Assembly (NCBI RefSeq): GCF_026342355.1
Contig: NZ_JAPEMV010000004.1
Span: 310,001-374,000 of the forward strand
Origin: Streptomyces sp. NBC_00249
Lineage (GTDB): Bacteria > Actinomycetota > Actinomycetes > Streptomycetales > Streptomycetaceae
Reading direction: 5' to 3'
Length of the DNA: 64,000 bases
Made by a program: the position numbers and the translations under genes
Shown here: positions 31,177 through 39,816 of the stretch, piece by piece
Layout: each line of letters starts with the position of its first letter
Position numbering within the stretch: the first letter of the stretch is position 1
Notes under the pieces: generated by a model
Database searches by the model: none
The model's input: the letters and a program-made list of their open reading frames with translations, nothing else
Told to the model about the DNA's origin: nothing

Positions 31177-31247
31177 GCTCGGAACGTACCCATCCTCCGC
31201 AGAACTCCCCAGAAGAACCGATTCGCGAGCGGCGACACGGAAGCGGA

Positions 31248-33239
31248 ATGACCACCGAACGACGCACCGAGCACATACCGTCCGGGCGGCCCCGGCCGAA
31301 GCCACTGACTCCGCCCGCCTGGCTGCTCGCGGGACTGCGGCCCAGCAGCGCCCCCATCCCCTGGGCGGCGGTCGCCCGCGCCGGGATCGCACTCGCCACC
31401 CCCCTCGCCGTCGGCTTCGCCCTCGACGAGCCCGAGTACGGGGCACTCGCCTCCATGGGCGCCCTGTCCGGGGTGATCGGCGACACCGCCGACGCCTACC
31501 GGATGCGGGTCCTGAACATCGCCGTCCCCCAGCTCCTCGGCGCGGTCGGAGTGGCCATCGGAACCCTGGTCTTCGGCCACGGCTGGCTGGCGGTCGGCGT
31601 CCTCACCCTGGTCGCCCTCGTCTCCGGAATGATCTCCTCGATCGGCACGGTCGCCTCGGTATCGGGCCTCCTCCTCCTGCTCAACGCCGTGGTCGGCGCC
31701 GGCCTGCCCATGCCCCAGCCCTGGTGGACGGCCCCCCTCCTGCTGACCGCCGGCGGCCTGTTCGTCCTCGCCCTGACCCTCCTGGGCTGGCCCCTGCGCG
31801 GCCGCCAGCCCGAACGGGCCGCCGTCGCCACCGGCTACCGGGCCCTGGCCGACGCCCTGGAAGCCGCGGGCGGCCCCGCCTACGACGAACGCCGCCAACA
31901 GCTCACCCAGGCCCTCAACCAGGCCTACGACCTCGTCCTGGGCCGCCGCGCCCGGGTCCACGGCCGCAGCCCCTCCCTCGTCCGGATGCTCGCCCAGCTG
32001 AACGTACTGATCCCCCTGGTCGAGGCCGCCCCCGCCGCCCACCTGCGCCGCCGCCCCCTGCCCCCCGAGATCCCGGCCGCCGTACGCGAACTGGCCGCCG
32101 CCGTCGAAGAGGGCCGCACCGGAACCCCCGACCTCCACCTCCCCGCCCCGCACACCCCCTCGGAACGGGCCGTGGACGCCGCCCTGCGGCACGCCGCCGC
32201 CATCGTCCACCTCCCCGAACCCGACCTGCACAACGTCGACGACCGCCTGGGCCGCCCCGCCGCCCTGGGCGTCCGCGCCCGCCGGGCGGTCCGCGACATG
32301 ATGCTGTCCAGCGCCTCCTGGCGGTACGGCCTGCGCCTCGCCCTGTGCATCGGCCTGGCCCAGTCCCTCGTCTCCCTCATCCCCGTGGAGCGCTCCTACT
32401 GGGTCGCCCTCACGGTCACCTTCGTCCTCAAACCGGACTTCGGCTCCGTGTTCTCCCGCGCCGTCCTGCGTGCCCTGGGCACAGCCGCGGGCCTGGTCCT
32501 CGCCGCAGCCGTCCTCGCCGAAGTCCCCCGAGGCTGGTGGGACGTACCGGCCATCATGTTCCTGGCGGCCCTGATCCCAGCCTTCTCGGCAAAGGGCTAC
32601 GCCTTCCAGACCGCCGCCATCACCCCGGTCATCCTCCTGCTCTCCGACCAGCTCAACCACCAGGGCTTCGACCTGATCCGCCCCCGCCTCCTGGACAGCC
32701 TCATCGGCTGCGCCATCACCCTCATCGCCGGCTACCTCCTGTGGCCCGAGAGCTGGCGCACCCGCATCGGGGACCGCCTCGCCGACGCCGTGGACGACGC
32801 CGCCCGCTACGTGGAACGGGCCTTCGCCCCGGTCGCCGACGAAGCCGCACTCCGCGCCGCCCGCCAGTCCCGCCTCCAGGCCCGCCGACGGATCTACCGC
32901 GACCTCTCGGGCCTGCGCAGCGAGTTCCAGCGCGCCCTCACCGAACCCCCGCCCACCGGCGCCCGGGCCGCCGCCTGGTGGCCCCTGGTCGTAGCCGTGG
33001 AACGCATCGTCGACGCCACCACCGCCGCCCGCGTCCGCGTCACCCACGGCGCCGAACCCCCGGCCCCCCACGAGGTCGACCAGATCACCCGCCAGCTCCG
33101 CGCACTGGCCGAACGGGTCCGCAACAGCACGGTCCCCTCCCAGACCACGGCGGAACCGACAACAGACGACACCAGCGTCCTGGCCCCCCTGGACCAGGAA
33201 ATCGCAGCAGCCCTGGCCATCACCCAACCGGACCACTGA
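31248..33239 (+). CDS. FUSC-family aromatic-acid-exporter-like membrane protein
   Basis: A 663-residue protein with two membrane bundles (about residues 40-190 and 360-500) separated and followed by cytoplasmic helical regions. The second bundle contains YWVALTVTFVLKPDFGSVFSRAVLRALGTAAGLVLA, the most conserved FUSC segment. Family members (AaeB, PET) export hydroxylated aromatic acids and similar compounds. The C-terminal 150 residues are cytoplasmic and charged. It follows a membrane protein gene on the same strand. The substrate is not known. Confidence 0.88.
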   Translation: MTTERRTEHIPSGRPRPKPLTPPAWLLAGLRPSSAPIPWAAVARAGIALATPLAVGFALDEPEYGALASMGALSGVIGDTADAYRMRVLNIAVPQLLGAVGVAIGTLVFGHGWLAVGVLTLVALVSGMISSIGTVASVSGLLLLLNAVVGAGLPMPQPWWTAPLLLTAGGLFVLALTLLGWPLRGRQPERAAVATGYRALADALEAAGGPAYDERRQQLTQALNQAYDLVLGRRARVHGRSPSLVRMLAQLNVLIPLVEAAPAAHLRRRPLPPEIPAAVRELAAAVEEGRTGTPDLHLPAPHTPSERAVDAALRHAAAIVHLPEPDLHNVDDRLGRPAALGVRARRAVRDMMLSSASWRYGLRLALCIGLAQSLVSLIPVERSYWVALTVTFVLKPDFGSVFSRAVLRALGTAAGLVLAAAVLAEVPRGWWDVPAIMFLAALIPAFSAKGYAFQTAAITPVILLLSDQLNHQGFDLIRPRLLDSLIGCAITLIAGYLLWPESWRTRIGDRLADAVDDAARYVERAFAPVADEAALRAARQSRLQARRRIYRDLSGLRSEFQRALTEPPPTGARAAAWWPLVVAVERIVDATTAARVRVTHGAEPPAPHEVDQITRQLRALAERVRNSTVPSQTTAEPTTDDTSVLAPLDQEIAAALAITQPDH

Positions 33240-33273
33240 CCACAACGGACCGGGACGGGGACCACGGACCTGA

Positions 33274-33415
33274 GGGGTCGGGGACGGGGTGGGGTGTCGT
33301 CCGGGATGTAAAACGTGATGTGTTGGCGCGCGGTACCTCGTATCCAACGAAGCACCGGACGGGGCGCCATAAATCATGCCCATCCCGGACGGCACCCCAC
33401 CCCGTCCCCGACCCC
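33274..33415. repeat. 142-bp element with 35-bp inverted repeats, MITE-like
   Basis: The left arm (33274-33308) and right arm (33381-33415) are reverse complements over 35 bases with a single mismatch (T against C at arm position 24). The 72-base interior is richer in A/T and contains short non-coding sequence. Such a long perfect stem is well beyond an ordinary terminator. It lies between the FUSC gene and a lipoprotein gene. No clear target-site duplication flanks it and no transposase is present, so a non-autonomous mobile element is an inference. Confidence 0.75.
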
Positions 33416-33500
33416 GCCCCCACCCATCCCCAGAACACCCGCATCCCCCGAACGGCCCCCACCCCAGGCCCCCCACCCCACCCCGCGCGAGCATCGAAGC

Positions 33501-34211
33501 ATGCGCCGCACCCGAGCCCTGCTCGCCCTGGCCGCCCTGGCGGCAACGGCAGGCTGCGCCGACGTGGCAGGCCTCCAGAACGACGGCGACCTCGGCACCG
33601 TGCACGCCCCCCAGACCCTGTGGAAGAACATCCGCCCCGACCCCCCGGCCCCCGGCCAACAGCCCGGCACCGCCGCACCAGTCCCGGGCCTCCCCAAAGT
33701 CCCCAGCGGCAGCGACATGCGCACGGTGGACGCCCTCTCCGTAGTCCGCGCCGACATCACCTCCGCCACCACCGAAGACAACGGCACCGGCCGCCTGGTC
33801 GACCCCCGCGCCATCCAGCGCCTGGCCCTCTGCACGCGGGCCCCCGCCGGCGGCCCCGACTGCCCGGTCCGTCCCCCCGCCCTCCACGACGTGACGGGCG
33901 ACGGCAAGCCCGAACTGATCACCGCCCTGGACATCGACGGCCGCCTCTCAGAACTACGCGTCTACAAGATCACCAACAACGGCGGAATCACCCGCATCCT
34001 GTCCCGCCGAGCCGTCCTGGAAGGCGTAGAGGTCGCCGCCGAACACCTGGCCGTCCGCGAGCCGACCTCCAACCCCCAGTACACCTCCGTCTCCGACTAC
34101 GTGTGGGACCCCAAGGCCGGGATCATGAACCTGTCCCAGCTGACCCTGGACGAGTGCCAGGCCCTCACCGACACCCCGCTCGGCCCGGACCGGACCCGAT
34201 GCGCCCGCTGA
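33501..34211 (+). CDS. Lipoprotein coupled to a sensor kinase
   Basis: A 236-residue exported protein. The signal peptide ends LAALAATAGC, a weak lipobox with Thr at -3 and the modified Cys at residue 19. The mature part holds PALHDVTGDGKPELITALDIDGRLSELRVYKI, a VCBS/FG-GAP-like strand pattern, and four Cys that could pair. Its stop lies 13 bases inside the following histidine kinase gene, so translation is coupled. By analogy with CseA, which modulates the CseBC kinase system from outside the membrane, it may adjust the kinase; that parallel is inference. Confidence 0.78.
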   Translation: MRRTRALLALAALAATAGCADVAGLQNDGDLGTVHAPQTLWKNIRPDPPAPGQQPGTAAPVPGLPKVPSGSDMRTVDALSVVRADITSATTEDNGTGRLVDPRAIQRLALCTRAPAGGPDCPVRPPALHDVTGDGKPELITALDIDGRLSELRVYKITNNGGITRILSRRAVLEGVEVAAEHLAVREPTSNPQYTSVSDYVWDPKAGIMNLSQLTLDECQALTDTPLGPDRTRCAR

Positions 34212-35458
34212 GCAGCCTGCGCTGGAAGATCGCCCTCACCACCACCCTGGTGTGCTGCCTGGTCGCCGCCGTCCTCGGGATCCTGGTGCACAACGTGGCC
34301 GCCCAGCAGATCGTCGGCGAGGTCCGCAAGGACGCGAACCAGGAGCTGGACCACGCCCTCGGCCACTACGAGTACGGCACCGCCCACGGCGACGTGAACG
34401 TCGCCCTCGACCCGCCCGGCCTCCCCCCGCCCCTGAAGGCGCTCGTCGCCCGCGGCCGGACCGGCAGCATGGTCGGCCTGCACGACGGCGCCCCCGTCAT
34501 GTGGGCGGCCGCGCCCGCCGACCGGCAGGCCCTCGCGGTCTGGATCCCGTACGAGCACACCCGCACCCGCCTCCGCGACATCGACGCCGCCATCCTGGCG
34601 TCCTCCGCGCTCGCCGCGGGCCTCGTCGCACTGGCGGGCCTCTTCCTCGCCAACCGGATCAGCCGCCGCCTGACCACCACGGCCGCCGTGGCCCGCCGGA
34701 TCAGCGCCGGGGACCTGGACGCCCGGGTCGGCTTCCCCGCCGACGACGCGACCCTGCGCCCGCGCCGCTACCGCGACGAGGTGCGCGACGTGGCGCAGGC
34801 CCTGGACTCGATGGCCGCCTCGCTCCAGGGCCGGCTCGAGGCGGAGAAACGCTTCACGGCCGACGTGGCGCACGAGCTCCGCACCCCGCTCACCGGATCC
34901 CTGGCCGCGGCCGCACTGCTCCCCGAAGGCCGCCCCAAAGAAATGATCAACGACCGCCTCAAGGCACTGCACCTGCTCACCGAGGACCTGCTGGAGATCT
35001 CCCGGCTGGACTCGGGCGTGGAGCGGGCCGACCTGGCCCAGGTGGAACTGGGACGGGCGGTCCAGCGGGCCGTGGCCGCCACCCGGCTCGCCGCCGAAGT
35101 CCACGTCGTACGCGACGCGGTGGTGCTCACCGACCGCCGCCGCCTGGACCGCATCCTGGCCAATCTCCTGACGAACGCGCACAAACACGGCCTCCCACCC
35201 GTGGACATCACGGTGGAAGGCCCGGTCCTCACGATCCACGACCACGGCGGGGGCTACCCACCCGACCTGATCGACCAGGGCCCGCAACGCTTCCGCACCG
35301 GCGACCCCGGACGCGGCCGGGGCCACGGCCTGGGCCTGACCATCGTCGCGGGCCAGGCGGCGGTCCTGGAGATCGCCCTGACCTTCGACAACGCCCCGGA
35401 CGGCGGCGCCCGCACGACGCTGCGCCTCCCGGTAGGAAAACTGCCGGAGGGCAGCTGA
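34199..35458 (+). CDS. Membrane sensor histidine kinase without adjacent response regulator
   Basis: A 419-residue kinase. Two transmembrane helices (about residues 10-32 and 128-150) flank an extracytoplasmic sensor. A HAMP domain follows, with ISRRLTTTAAVARRISAGDLDARV. The H box is FTADVAHELRTPLTGSL, the N box LANLLTNAHKHG, the G1 box HDHGGGYPP (less canonical than DxGxG) and the G2 box RGHGLGLTIV. All parts needed for autophosphorylation appear present. The gene overlaps the upstream lipoprotein gene by 13 bases. The usual neighbouring response regulator is missing on both sides. Confidence 0.87.
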   Translation: MRPLSSLRWKIALTTTLVCCLVAAVLGILVHNVAAQQIVGEVRKDANQELDHALGHYEYGTAHGDVNVALDPPGLPPPLKALVARGRTGSMVGLHDGAPVMWAAAPADRQALAVWIPYEHTRTRLRDIDAAILASSALAAGLVALAGLFLANRISRRLTTTAAVARRISAGDLDARVGFPADDATLRPRRYRDEVRDVAQALDSMAASLQGRLEAEKRFTADVAHELRTPLTGSLAAAALLPEGRPKEMINDRLKALHLLTEDLLEISRLDSGVERADLAQVELGRAVQRAVAATRLAAEVHVVRDAVVLTDRRRLDRILANLLTNAHKHGLPPVDITVEGPVLTIHDHGGGYPPDLIDQGPQRFRTGDPGRGRGHGLGLTIVAGQAAVLEIALTFDNAPDGGARTTLRLPVGKLPEGS

Positions 35459-35521
35459 CCGCAAACGGCCAACTGCCCCACTCAGCTACTCAGCCACTCA
35501 CCGACGACATCACACGCCGAA

Positions 35522-37624
35522 TCACACGCCGATGTTCTTGCCGTCCTTGCGCCACACGGACACGACCGCCGGACGGACGATCTTGCCGGGCCCGTCGGGC
35601 CACACCGACTGCGGCTTCTCGACGGACGCGCCGTCGATCTCGCCCGGGTGCTGCACCGACACCAGGACGCGCTTGTCCTGGATCAGCGGACCGCAGGTCT
35701 CGGCGCCGCGCGGAACGGTCAGGAACTGCTTCAGCTCACCGCGGCGCTCACCGGCGGTCGCGACGCCGAACAGGCCGTCGTGCGAGCCGAGCTGGTTGCC
35801 GTCGGTGGAGATCCACAGGTTGCCGTGCGGGTCGAAGGCCACGTTGTCGGGGCAGGAGATCGGGCTGACCTTGTCCTTCGGGAAGCCCGCGAAGTAGGTG
35901 GCCGGGTCGTTCGGGTCACCGGCGACCAGGAAGAGGCGCCAGGCGAAGCCGTCGCCCGCCGCGTCGTCGAAGTTCTCGGCGAGCTCCAGGATCTGGCCGT
36001 GCTTGTTCAGGTTGCGCGGGTTGGGCTCGGTGGCGCCTTCCTTGCCCGGCTTGCCGCGGTCGGTGTTGTTGGTCAGCGCGATGTACACGCGACCGGTGCG
36101 CGGCGACGGCTCGACGTCCTCGGGGCGGTCCATCTTGGTGGCGCCGACCTTGTCACCGGCCTGGCGGGTGAAGACGAACACCTCCTCGGCGGTCATGCCC
36201 TCGACGTGCGAGACGTTGCCGGAGGCCGAAGCGGTGGCCAGCTTGATCCAGACGCCGGAGCCGTCGAACTCGCCGTCGGCGGGGAGCTTGCCGGTGCCGT
36301 CGATCGCGGCGGCCGGGGAGTCACCGGTGAGCTTGGCGACGTAGAGGGTGCCTTCGTCGAGCAGCGTCAGGTTGTGGTCCTTCGCCGCGCGCGAGTTGCC
36401 CTTCTTCATCTGCTTGCTCGACACGAACTTGTAGAAGTAGTCGAAGCGCTCGTCGTCGCCCATGTAGACGACCGGACGGCCGTCCTCGGTCAGGCGGGGC
36501 TGCGCGGCCTCGTGCTTGAAGCGGCCGAGCGCGGTGCGCTTGCGCGGGACCGAGTTCGGGTCGTACGGGTCCAGCTCGACGACCCAGCCGAAGCGGTGCG
36601 ACTCGTTGGGCTCCTGCGCGACGTCGAAGCGCTTGTCGAACCGCTCCCACTTGCGCTCGGTGGCGCCGGCGGTGACGCCGTAGCGCTTCAGGCGGGCGGC
36701 CTGGCCGGCGTCGGTGACCTGGCCGGCGTTGCCGAAGTACTGGTTGAAGTTCTCCTCGCCGTGGAGGGTCGTGCCCCACGGGGTGGTGCCGCCGGCGCAG
36801 TTGTTGAGGGTGCCGAGCACCTTGGTGCCGGTGGCGTCCACGGAGGTCTTCAGCAGGGCGCTGCCCGCGGCGGGACCGGTCAGCTTGAACTCGCTGGTGG
36901 CGGTCAGGCGGCGGTTGAGCTGGTGGCGGGTGACGGCCGTCAGCTTGCCGCTGCGGTGGTCCTCCTGGACGACGACCACGGACAGGCCGTGCGCGGCCCA
37001 GGCGATCTCGACCTGCTCGCGGGTCGGGTTCGCCGGGTCGTAGCCCTTGAACATGAGGTTCTCGTCCGTGTACTCGTGGTTCGCCACGAGCAGCTGCTGG
37101 CGCTCGTAGTTGCCGCCGAGCGGGAGCAGGCTCAGGAAGTCGTTGTTGTAGCCGAACTGACCGGCCTGGGCGGCGGCGGTCTGCTTGTCCGGGTTGAAGC
37201 CGGGGGCGCCCTTGAGGATCGGCTCGCCCCAGCGGATGACCACGTTCTGCTCGTGGCCCTCGGGGACGGTGACCTTGTCGTCGGTGTTCGGCGCGACGGC
37301 CTTGAAGCGCAGGCCGCGGGCGGGCTCGCCGCCGCCGCCCGCGCGCTGGGCGTCGGCGCCGTCGACGGGGGCGGCGCTGGCGCTCTGGCCACTGCCGGTG
37401 CCGAGGGCGACGGCGGTGCCGGCGGCGGTGGCGACCGTGACGACGGCGGCGGAGCGCAGCATCGAGCGGCGGGAGTACGCCCGGGCTATGACGTCGCCGA
37501 CGTACTCGTTGTCGCTGGTGTTGGGCACCTCGTGGAAGCATGCGTCGCCACAGCGGTAGCGACAGGTGAGAGCGGAACGGCCGCTCCCATGCGGGTTGCC
37601 GATGAGCGGCAGGAGCTTGCGCAC
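35522..37624 (-). CDS. PhoX-family (DUF839) secreted phosphatase-like protein
   Basis: A 700-residue protein of the PhoX family. About 50 N-terminal residues, including CRYRCGDACFHEVPNTSDNEY, precede a twin-arginine signal SRRSMLRSAAVV. The mature part has LLVANHEYTDENLMF, GWVVELDPYDP, GDDERFDYFYKFV and SCPDNVAFDPHGNLWISTDGNQ, typical of the calcium/iron-dependent PhoX beta-propeller. PhoX enzymes release phosphate from organic esters outside the cell under phosphate starvation. The GTG start has GGAGGA upstream. A PHO box about 95 bases upstream supports PhoP control. Confidence 0.9.
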   Translation of the reverse strand: MRKLLPLIGNPHGSGRSALTCRYRCGDACFHEVPNTSDNEYVGDVIARAYSRRSMLRSAAVVTVATAAGTAVALGTGSGQSASAAPVDGADAQRAGGGGEPARGLRFKAVAPNTDDKVTVPEGHEQNVVIRWGEPILKGAPGFNPDKQTAAAQAGQFGYNNDFLSLLPLGGNYERQQLLVANHEYTDENLMFKGYDPANPTREQVEIAWAAHGLSVVVVQEDHRSGKLTAVTRHQLNRRLTATSEFKLTGPAAGSALLKTSVDATGTKVLGTLNNCAGGTTPWGTTLHGEENFNQYFGNAGQVTDAGQAARLKRYGVTAGATERKWERFDKRFDVAQEPNESHRFGWVVELDPYDPNSVPRKRTALGRFKHEAAQPRLTEDGRPVVYMGDDERFDYFYKFVSSKQMKKGNSRAAKDHNLTLLDEGTLYVAKLTGDSPAAAIDGTGKLPADGEFDGSGVWIKLATASASGNVSHVEGMTAEEVFVFTRQAGDKVGATKMDRPEDVEPSPRTGRVYIALTNNTDRGKPGKEGATEPNPRNLNKHGQILELAENFDDAAGDGFAWRLFLVAGDPNDPATYFAGFPKDKVSPISCPDNVAFDPHGNLWISTDGNQLGSHDGLFGVATAGERRGELKQFLTVPRGAETCGPLIQDKRVLVSVQHPGEIDGASVEKPQSVWPDGPGKIVRPAVVSVWRKDGKNIGV

Positions 37625-37716
37625 GAGGTGTCCTCCGGTGAAGTGCACGGCGCCGACAACGTGTCGGTAGGAATCCAGCCGTGACGCTAGGGCCGAGTTG
37701 CGCCGGTGCGGCGGCG

Positions 37717-37740
37717 CGGGGATGAACGCCGGATGAACCC
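37717..37740 (-). promoter_or_regulatory. PHO box upstream of the phoX-type gene
   Basis: On the coding strand two 11-base units follow directly: GTTCATCCGGC and GTTCATCCCCG. This matches the Streptomyces PHO box, direct repeats of G(T)TCAYYYR(G/C)G bound by PhoP. It lies about 95 bases upstream of the start codon, a usual activating position. Confidence 0.75.
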
Positions 37741-37897
37741 GGCACGGCGGAGGGGGAGTTCGGAGAGCGGCGCCACGAAAGGCGCCCCTGCCGAAGTTCC
37801 AGCCACGGGGCCGATAACCTTACGTGTCCACTCTGGGCAGGGATCAACCGCACAGTACGGACAAATGACGCACGCACTCATGCGAAAGGCCTGGCCC

Positions 37898-39742
37898 ATG
37901 GGTATTCGGAGCTTGTTGCGCAAGGTGTTCGGACGTTCTGCGGAACCGGTTCCGGAGACTTCGGACACCCCTTCTGCCGCCGTCCCGAACCAGGCGGAAC
38001 GCACTCCCCTGGACGTGGCCGCCGAACTGGTGGCGGCGTCCTTCGACAATCCGACCGTTCCGCCGCAATCCGCACCGCGCGACCGGGAGCCGGGCACGCT
38101 GCTCACGGCCCCGGCCACCACCTCGGACCCCACGGTCCCGGAAGCCCGCCGCCCGTCGCCTCCGGCGGTCCCCGACCCCACCCCCGCGGCGGTAACCCCG
38201 GAACCCGAAGCGGAACCGGTTGCCACCACGCCGGAGCCCAAGGCCGAGGCCCTCACCCCCGAGCCTGAGGCTCAGCCCGCACCGGCCGAACAGCCGGAGG
38301 CAGAAGCCGTCACCACCGAGGCGAAGCCCGAGCCGGTCGCCGCCGAGGCGGAGCCCGAGGCTGCTGCAGCGCCGGAGGCAGAGGCCGTGGCCGTAGAGGC
38401 CGCTGCCGAGCCGGAGGCCGAGGCTCAGCCCGAGCCGGTCGCCGCCGCGGCGGAGCCCGAGGCAGCCGCCACCGAAGCCGAGCCGGAGGCCGAGGCCGTC
38501 GTCACCGCCGAGCCGCAGGCCGACGTCGAGCCGCAGGCTCAGACCGTCGCCGACGACGCCTCCCTCACGGCCACGCCCGCCGAGCCCGAGGCCGCTGCCG
38601 AGCCGGAGACCGAGGCACAGCCCGAGCCGGTCGCCGCCGAGGCGGAGCCCGTCGCGGAGCCGGCCGCCGAGGCCGCTCCCGAGCCGAAGGCGGAGGCCGA
38701 CGTGGCCCCCGAGCCTGAGGCCGAGGCGCAGCCCGAGCCCGTCGCCGAGCCGCAGGCCGACGTCGAGCCGCAGGCTCAGACCGTCGCCGCCGACAACGCC
38801 GTCACGGCCGCGCCCGCCCAGGCGGAGCCCGAGGCTGCTGCGGCGCCGGAGGCAGAGGCCGACGTAGCCACCGAACCCCAGCCGGAGGCAGCGGCTCAGC
38901 CCGAGCCCGTTGCCGCCGCGGCGGAGCCGGAGACGGAGGCCGACGTAGCGACCGAAGCCGAGCCGGAGGCAGAGGCAGAGGTCGAGCCCCTCGCCGCCGA
39001 GTCGGAGGCACAGCCCGCGCCGGAGGCAGGGGCTCAGCCCGAGGCCCCCGAGACCGAGCCGGAGGCAGAGGCAGCGGCAGAAGGTCCCGCGACCCCCGCG
39101 GCAGCGGTCCGGCGGCGGGCGCCCCTGGTGGCGGGCGCGTACAAGACCGCCGGCCAGGTGCTGCGCACCAAGGGCAAGGCCGGCGCCCGCGCCAAGGTGT
39201 ACCTGGTGCTGGACCGTTCCGGTTCGATGCGCGGCTTCTACAAGGACGGCAGTGCCCAGCACCTCGCCGACCACGTCCTCGCCCTGTCCGCGCACCTCGA
39301 CGAGGAGGCCACCGTCCACACGGTGTTCTTCTCCACGGAGGTGGACGGCACCGCCGAGCTGACCCTCGACGCCCACGACGAGGGCTGGGTGGAGGCCCGG
39401 CACGGCGAGCTGGCCCGGATGGGCCGCACCAGCTACCACGTGGCCGTGGAGGCCGTCCTGGAGCGCTACCAGAAGGACGGCGGTACGGGCCCGGCCCTGG
39501 TCGTCTTCCAGACGGACGGCGCGCCCGACAACCGTCAGCCCGCCCGTCAGGCGATCACCGATGCCGCGACCGCCGCCCCGGAGGTGTTCTGGCAGTTCGT
39601 GGCCTTCGGTGACGACGACTCGAAGGCCTTCGACTTCCTGCGCAAGCTGGACGCCGAGAACGCCGGTTTCTTCCACGCCGGCCCGGCCCCCACCGAGCTG
39701 GCCCCGGCCGCGCTCGTGAAGGGCCTGCTCCAGCGGTTCTGA
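37898..39742 (+). CDS. TerF-like VWA-domain protein with long Ala/Glu/Pro-rich linker
   Basis: A 614-residue protein. The N-terminus (MGIRSLLRKVFGRSAEPVP) is followed by about 330 residues of almost pure Ala, Glu, Pro and Val, with short repeats such as EPEAEAQPEPVA. The C-terminal 190 residues form a von Willebrand A domain with KVYLVLDRSGSMRGFYKDG (MIDAS DxSxS), GRTSYH and FQTDGAPDN. It resembles TerF of the tellurite/stress cluster, but no other ter genes are near. The linker is intrinsically disordered and acidic. The role is unknown; metal-dependent protein binding is likely. Confidence 0.85.
   Translation: MGIRSLLRKVFGRSAEPVPETSDTPSAAVPNQAERTPLDVAAELVAASFDNPTVPPQSAPRDREPGTLLTAPATTSDPTVPEARRPSPPAVPDPTPAAVTPEPEAEPVATTPEPKAEALTPEPEAQPAPAEQPEAEAVTTEAKPEPVAAEAEPEAAAAPEAEAVAVEAAAEPEAEAQPEPVAAAAEPEAAATEAEPEAEAVVTAEPQADVEPQAQTVADDASLTATPAEPEAAAEPETEAQPEPVAAEAEPVAEPAAEAAPEPKAEADVAPEPEAEAQPEPVAEPQADVEPQAQTVAADNAVTAAPAQAEPEAAAAPEAEADVATEPQPEAAAQPEPVAAAAEPETEADVATEAEPEAEAEVEPLAAESEAQPAPEAGAQPEAPETEPEAEAAAEGPATPAAAVRRRAPLVAGAYKTAGQVLRTKGKAGARAKVYLVLDRSGSMRGFYKDGSAQHLADHVLALSAHLDEEATVHTVFFSTEVDGTAELTLDAHDEGWVEARHGELARMGRTSYHVAVEAVLERYQKDGGTGPALVVFQTDGAPDNRQPARQAITDAATAAPEVFWQFVAFGDDDSKAFDFLRKLDAENAGFFHAGPAPTELAPAALVKGLLQRF
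38507..38790 (+). repeat. Internal duplication in the VWA protein linker
   Basis: About 47 bases (38507-38553) encoding AEPQADVEPQAQTVA recur almost unchanged 237 bases later (38744-38790). The spacing is 79 codons, so the copies are in frame. Shorter GAGGCNGAG-type units fill the space between, giving a mosaic likely to vary by recombination. Confidence 0.75.
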
Positions 39743-39761
39743 TCCCCCCGGCACACAAAAG

Positions 39762-39795
39762 GGCGGCGCCCCCTCCACCCGGAGGGGGCGCCGCC
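39762..39795. terminator. Strong bidirectional terminator between the VWA gene and aspS
   Basis: GGCGGCGCCCCCTCC and GGAGGGGGCGCCGCC form a perfect 15-bp stem with a four-base loop, ACCC, between two convergent genes. AAAA precedes it and TTCG follows. Confidence 0.92.
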
Positions 39796-39816
39796 TTCGT
39801 ACTGCCGAATACCAGG

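Noticed and set aside
31724..34198. N-terminal 800-residue Pro/Arg-rich extension of the histidine kinase frame
   Set aside because: It runs out of frame through the FUSC and lipoprotein genes; the kinase begins at the ATG at 34199.
37844..39778. Minus-strand frame with striking Leu/Gly/Arg repeats
   Set aside because: Mirror of the Ala/Glu/Pro repeat in the VWA gene; the repeat explains its apparent pattern.
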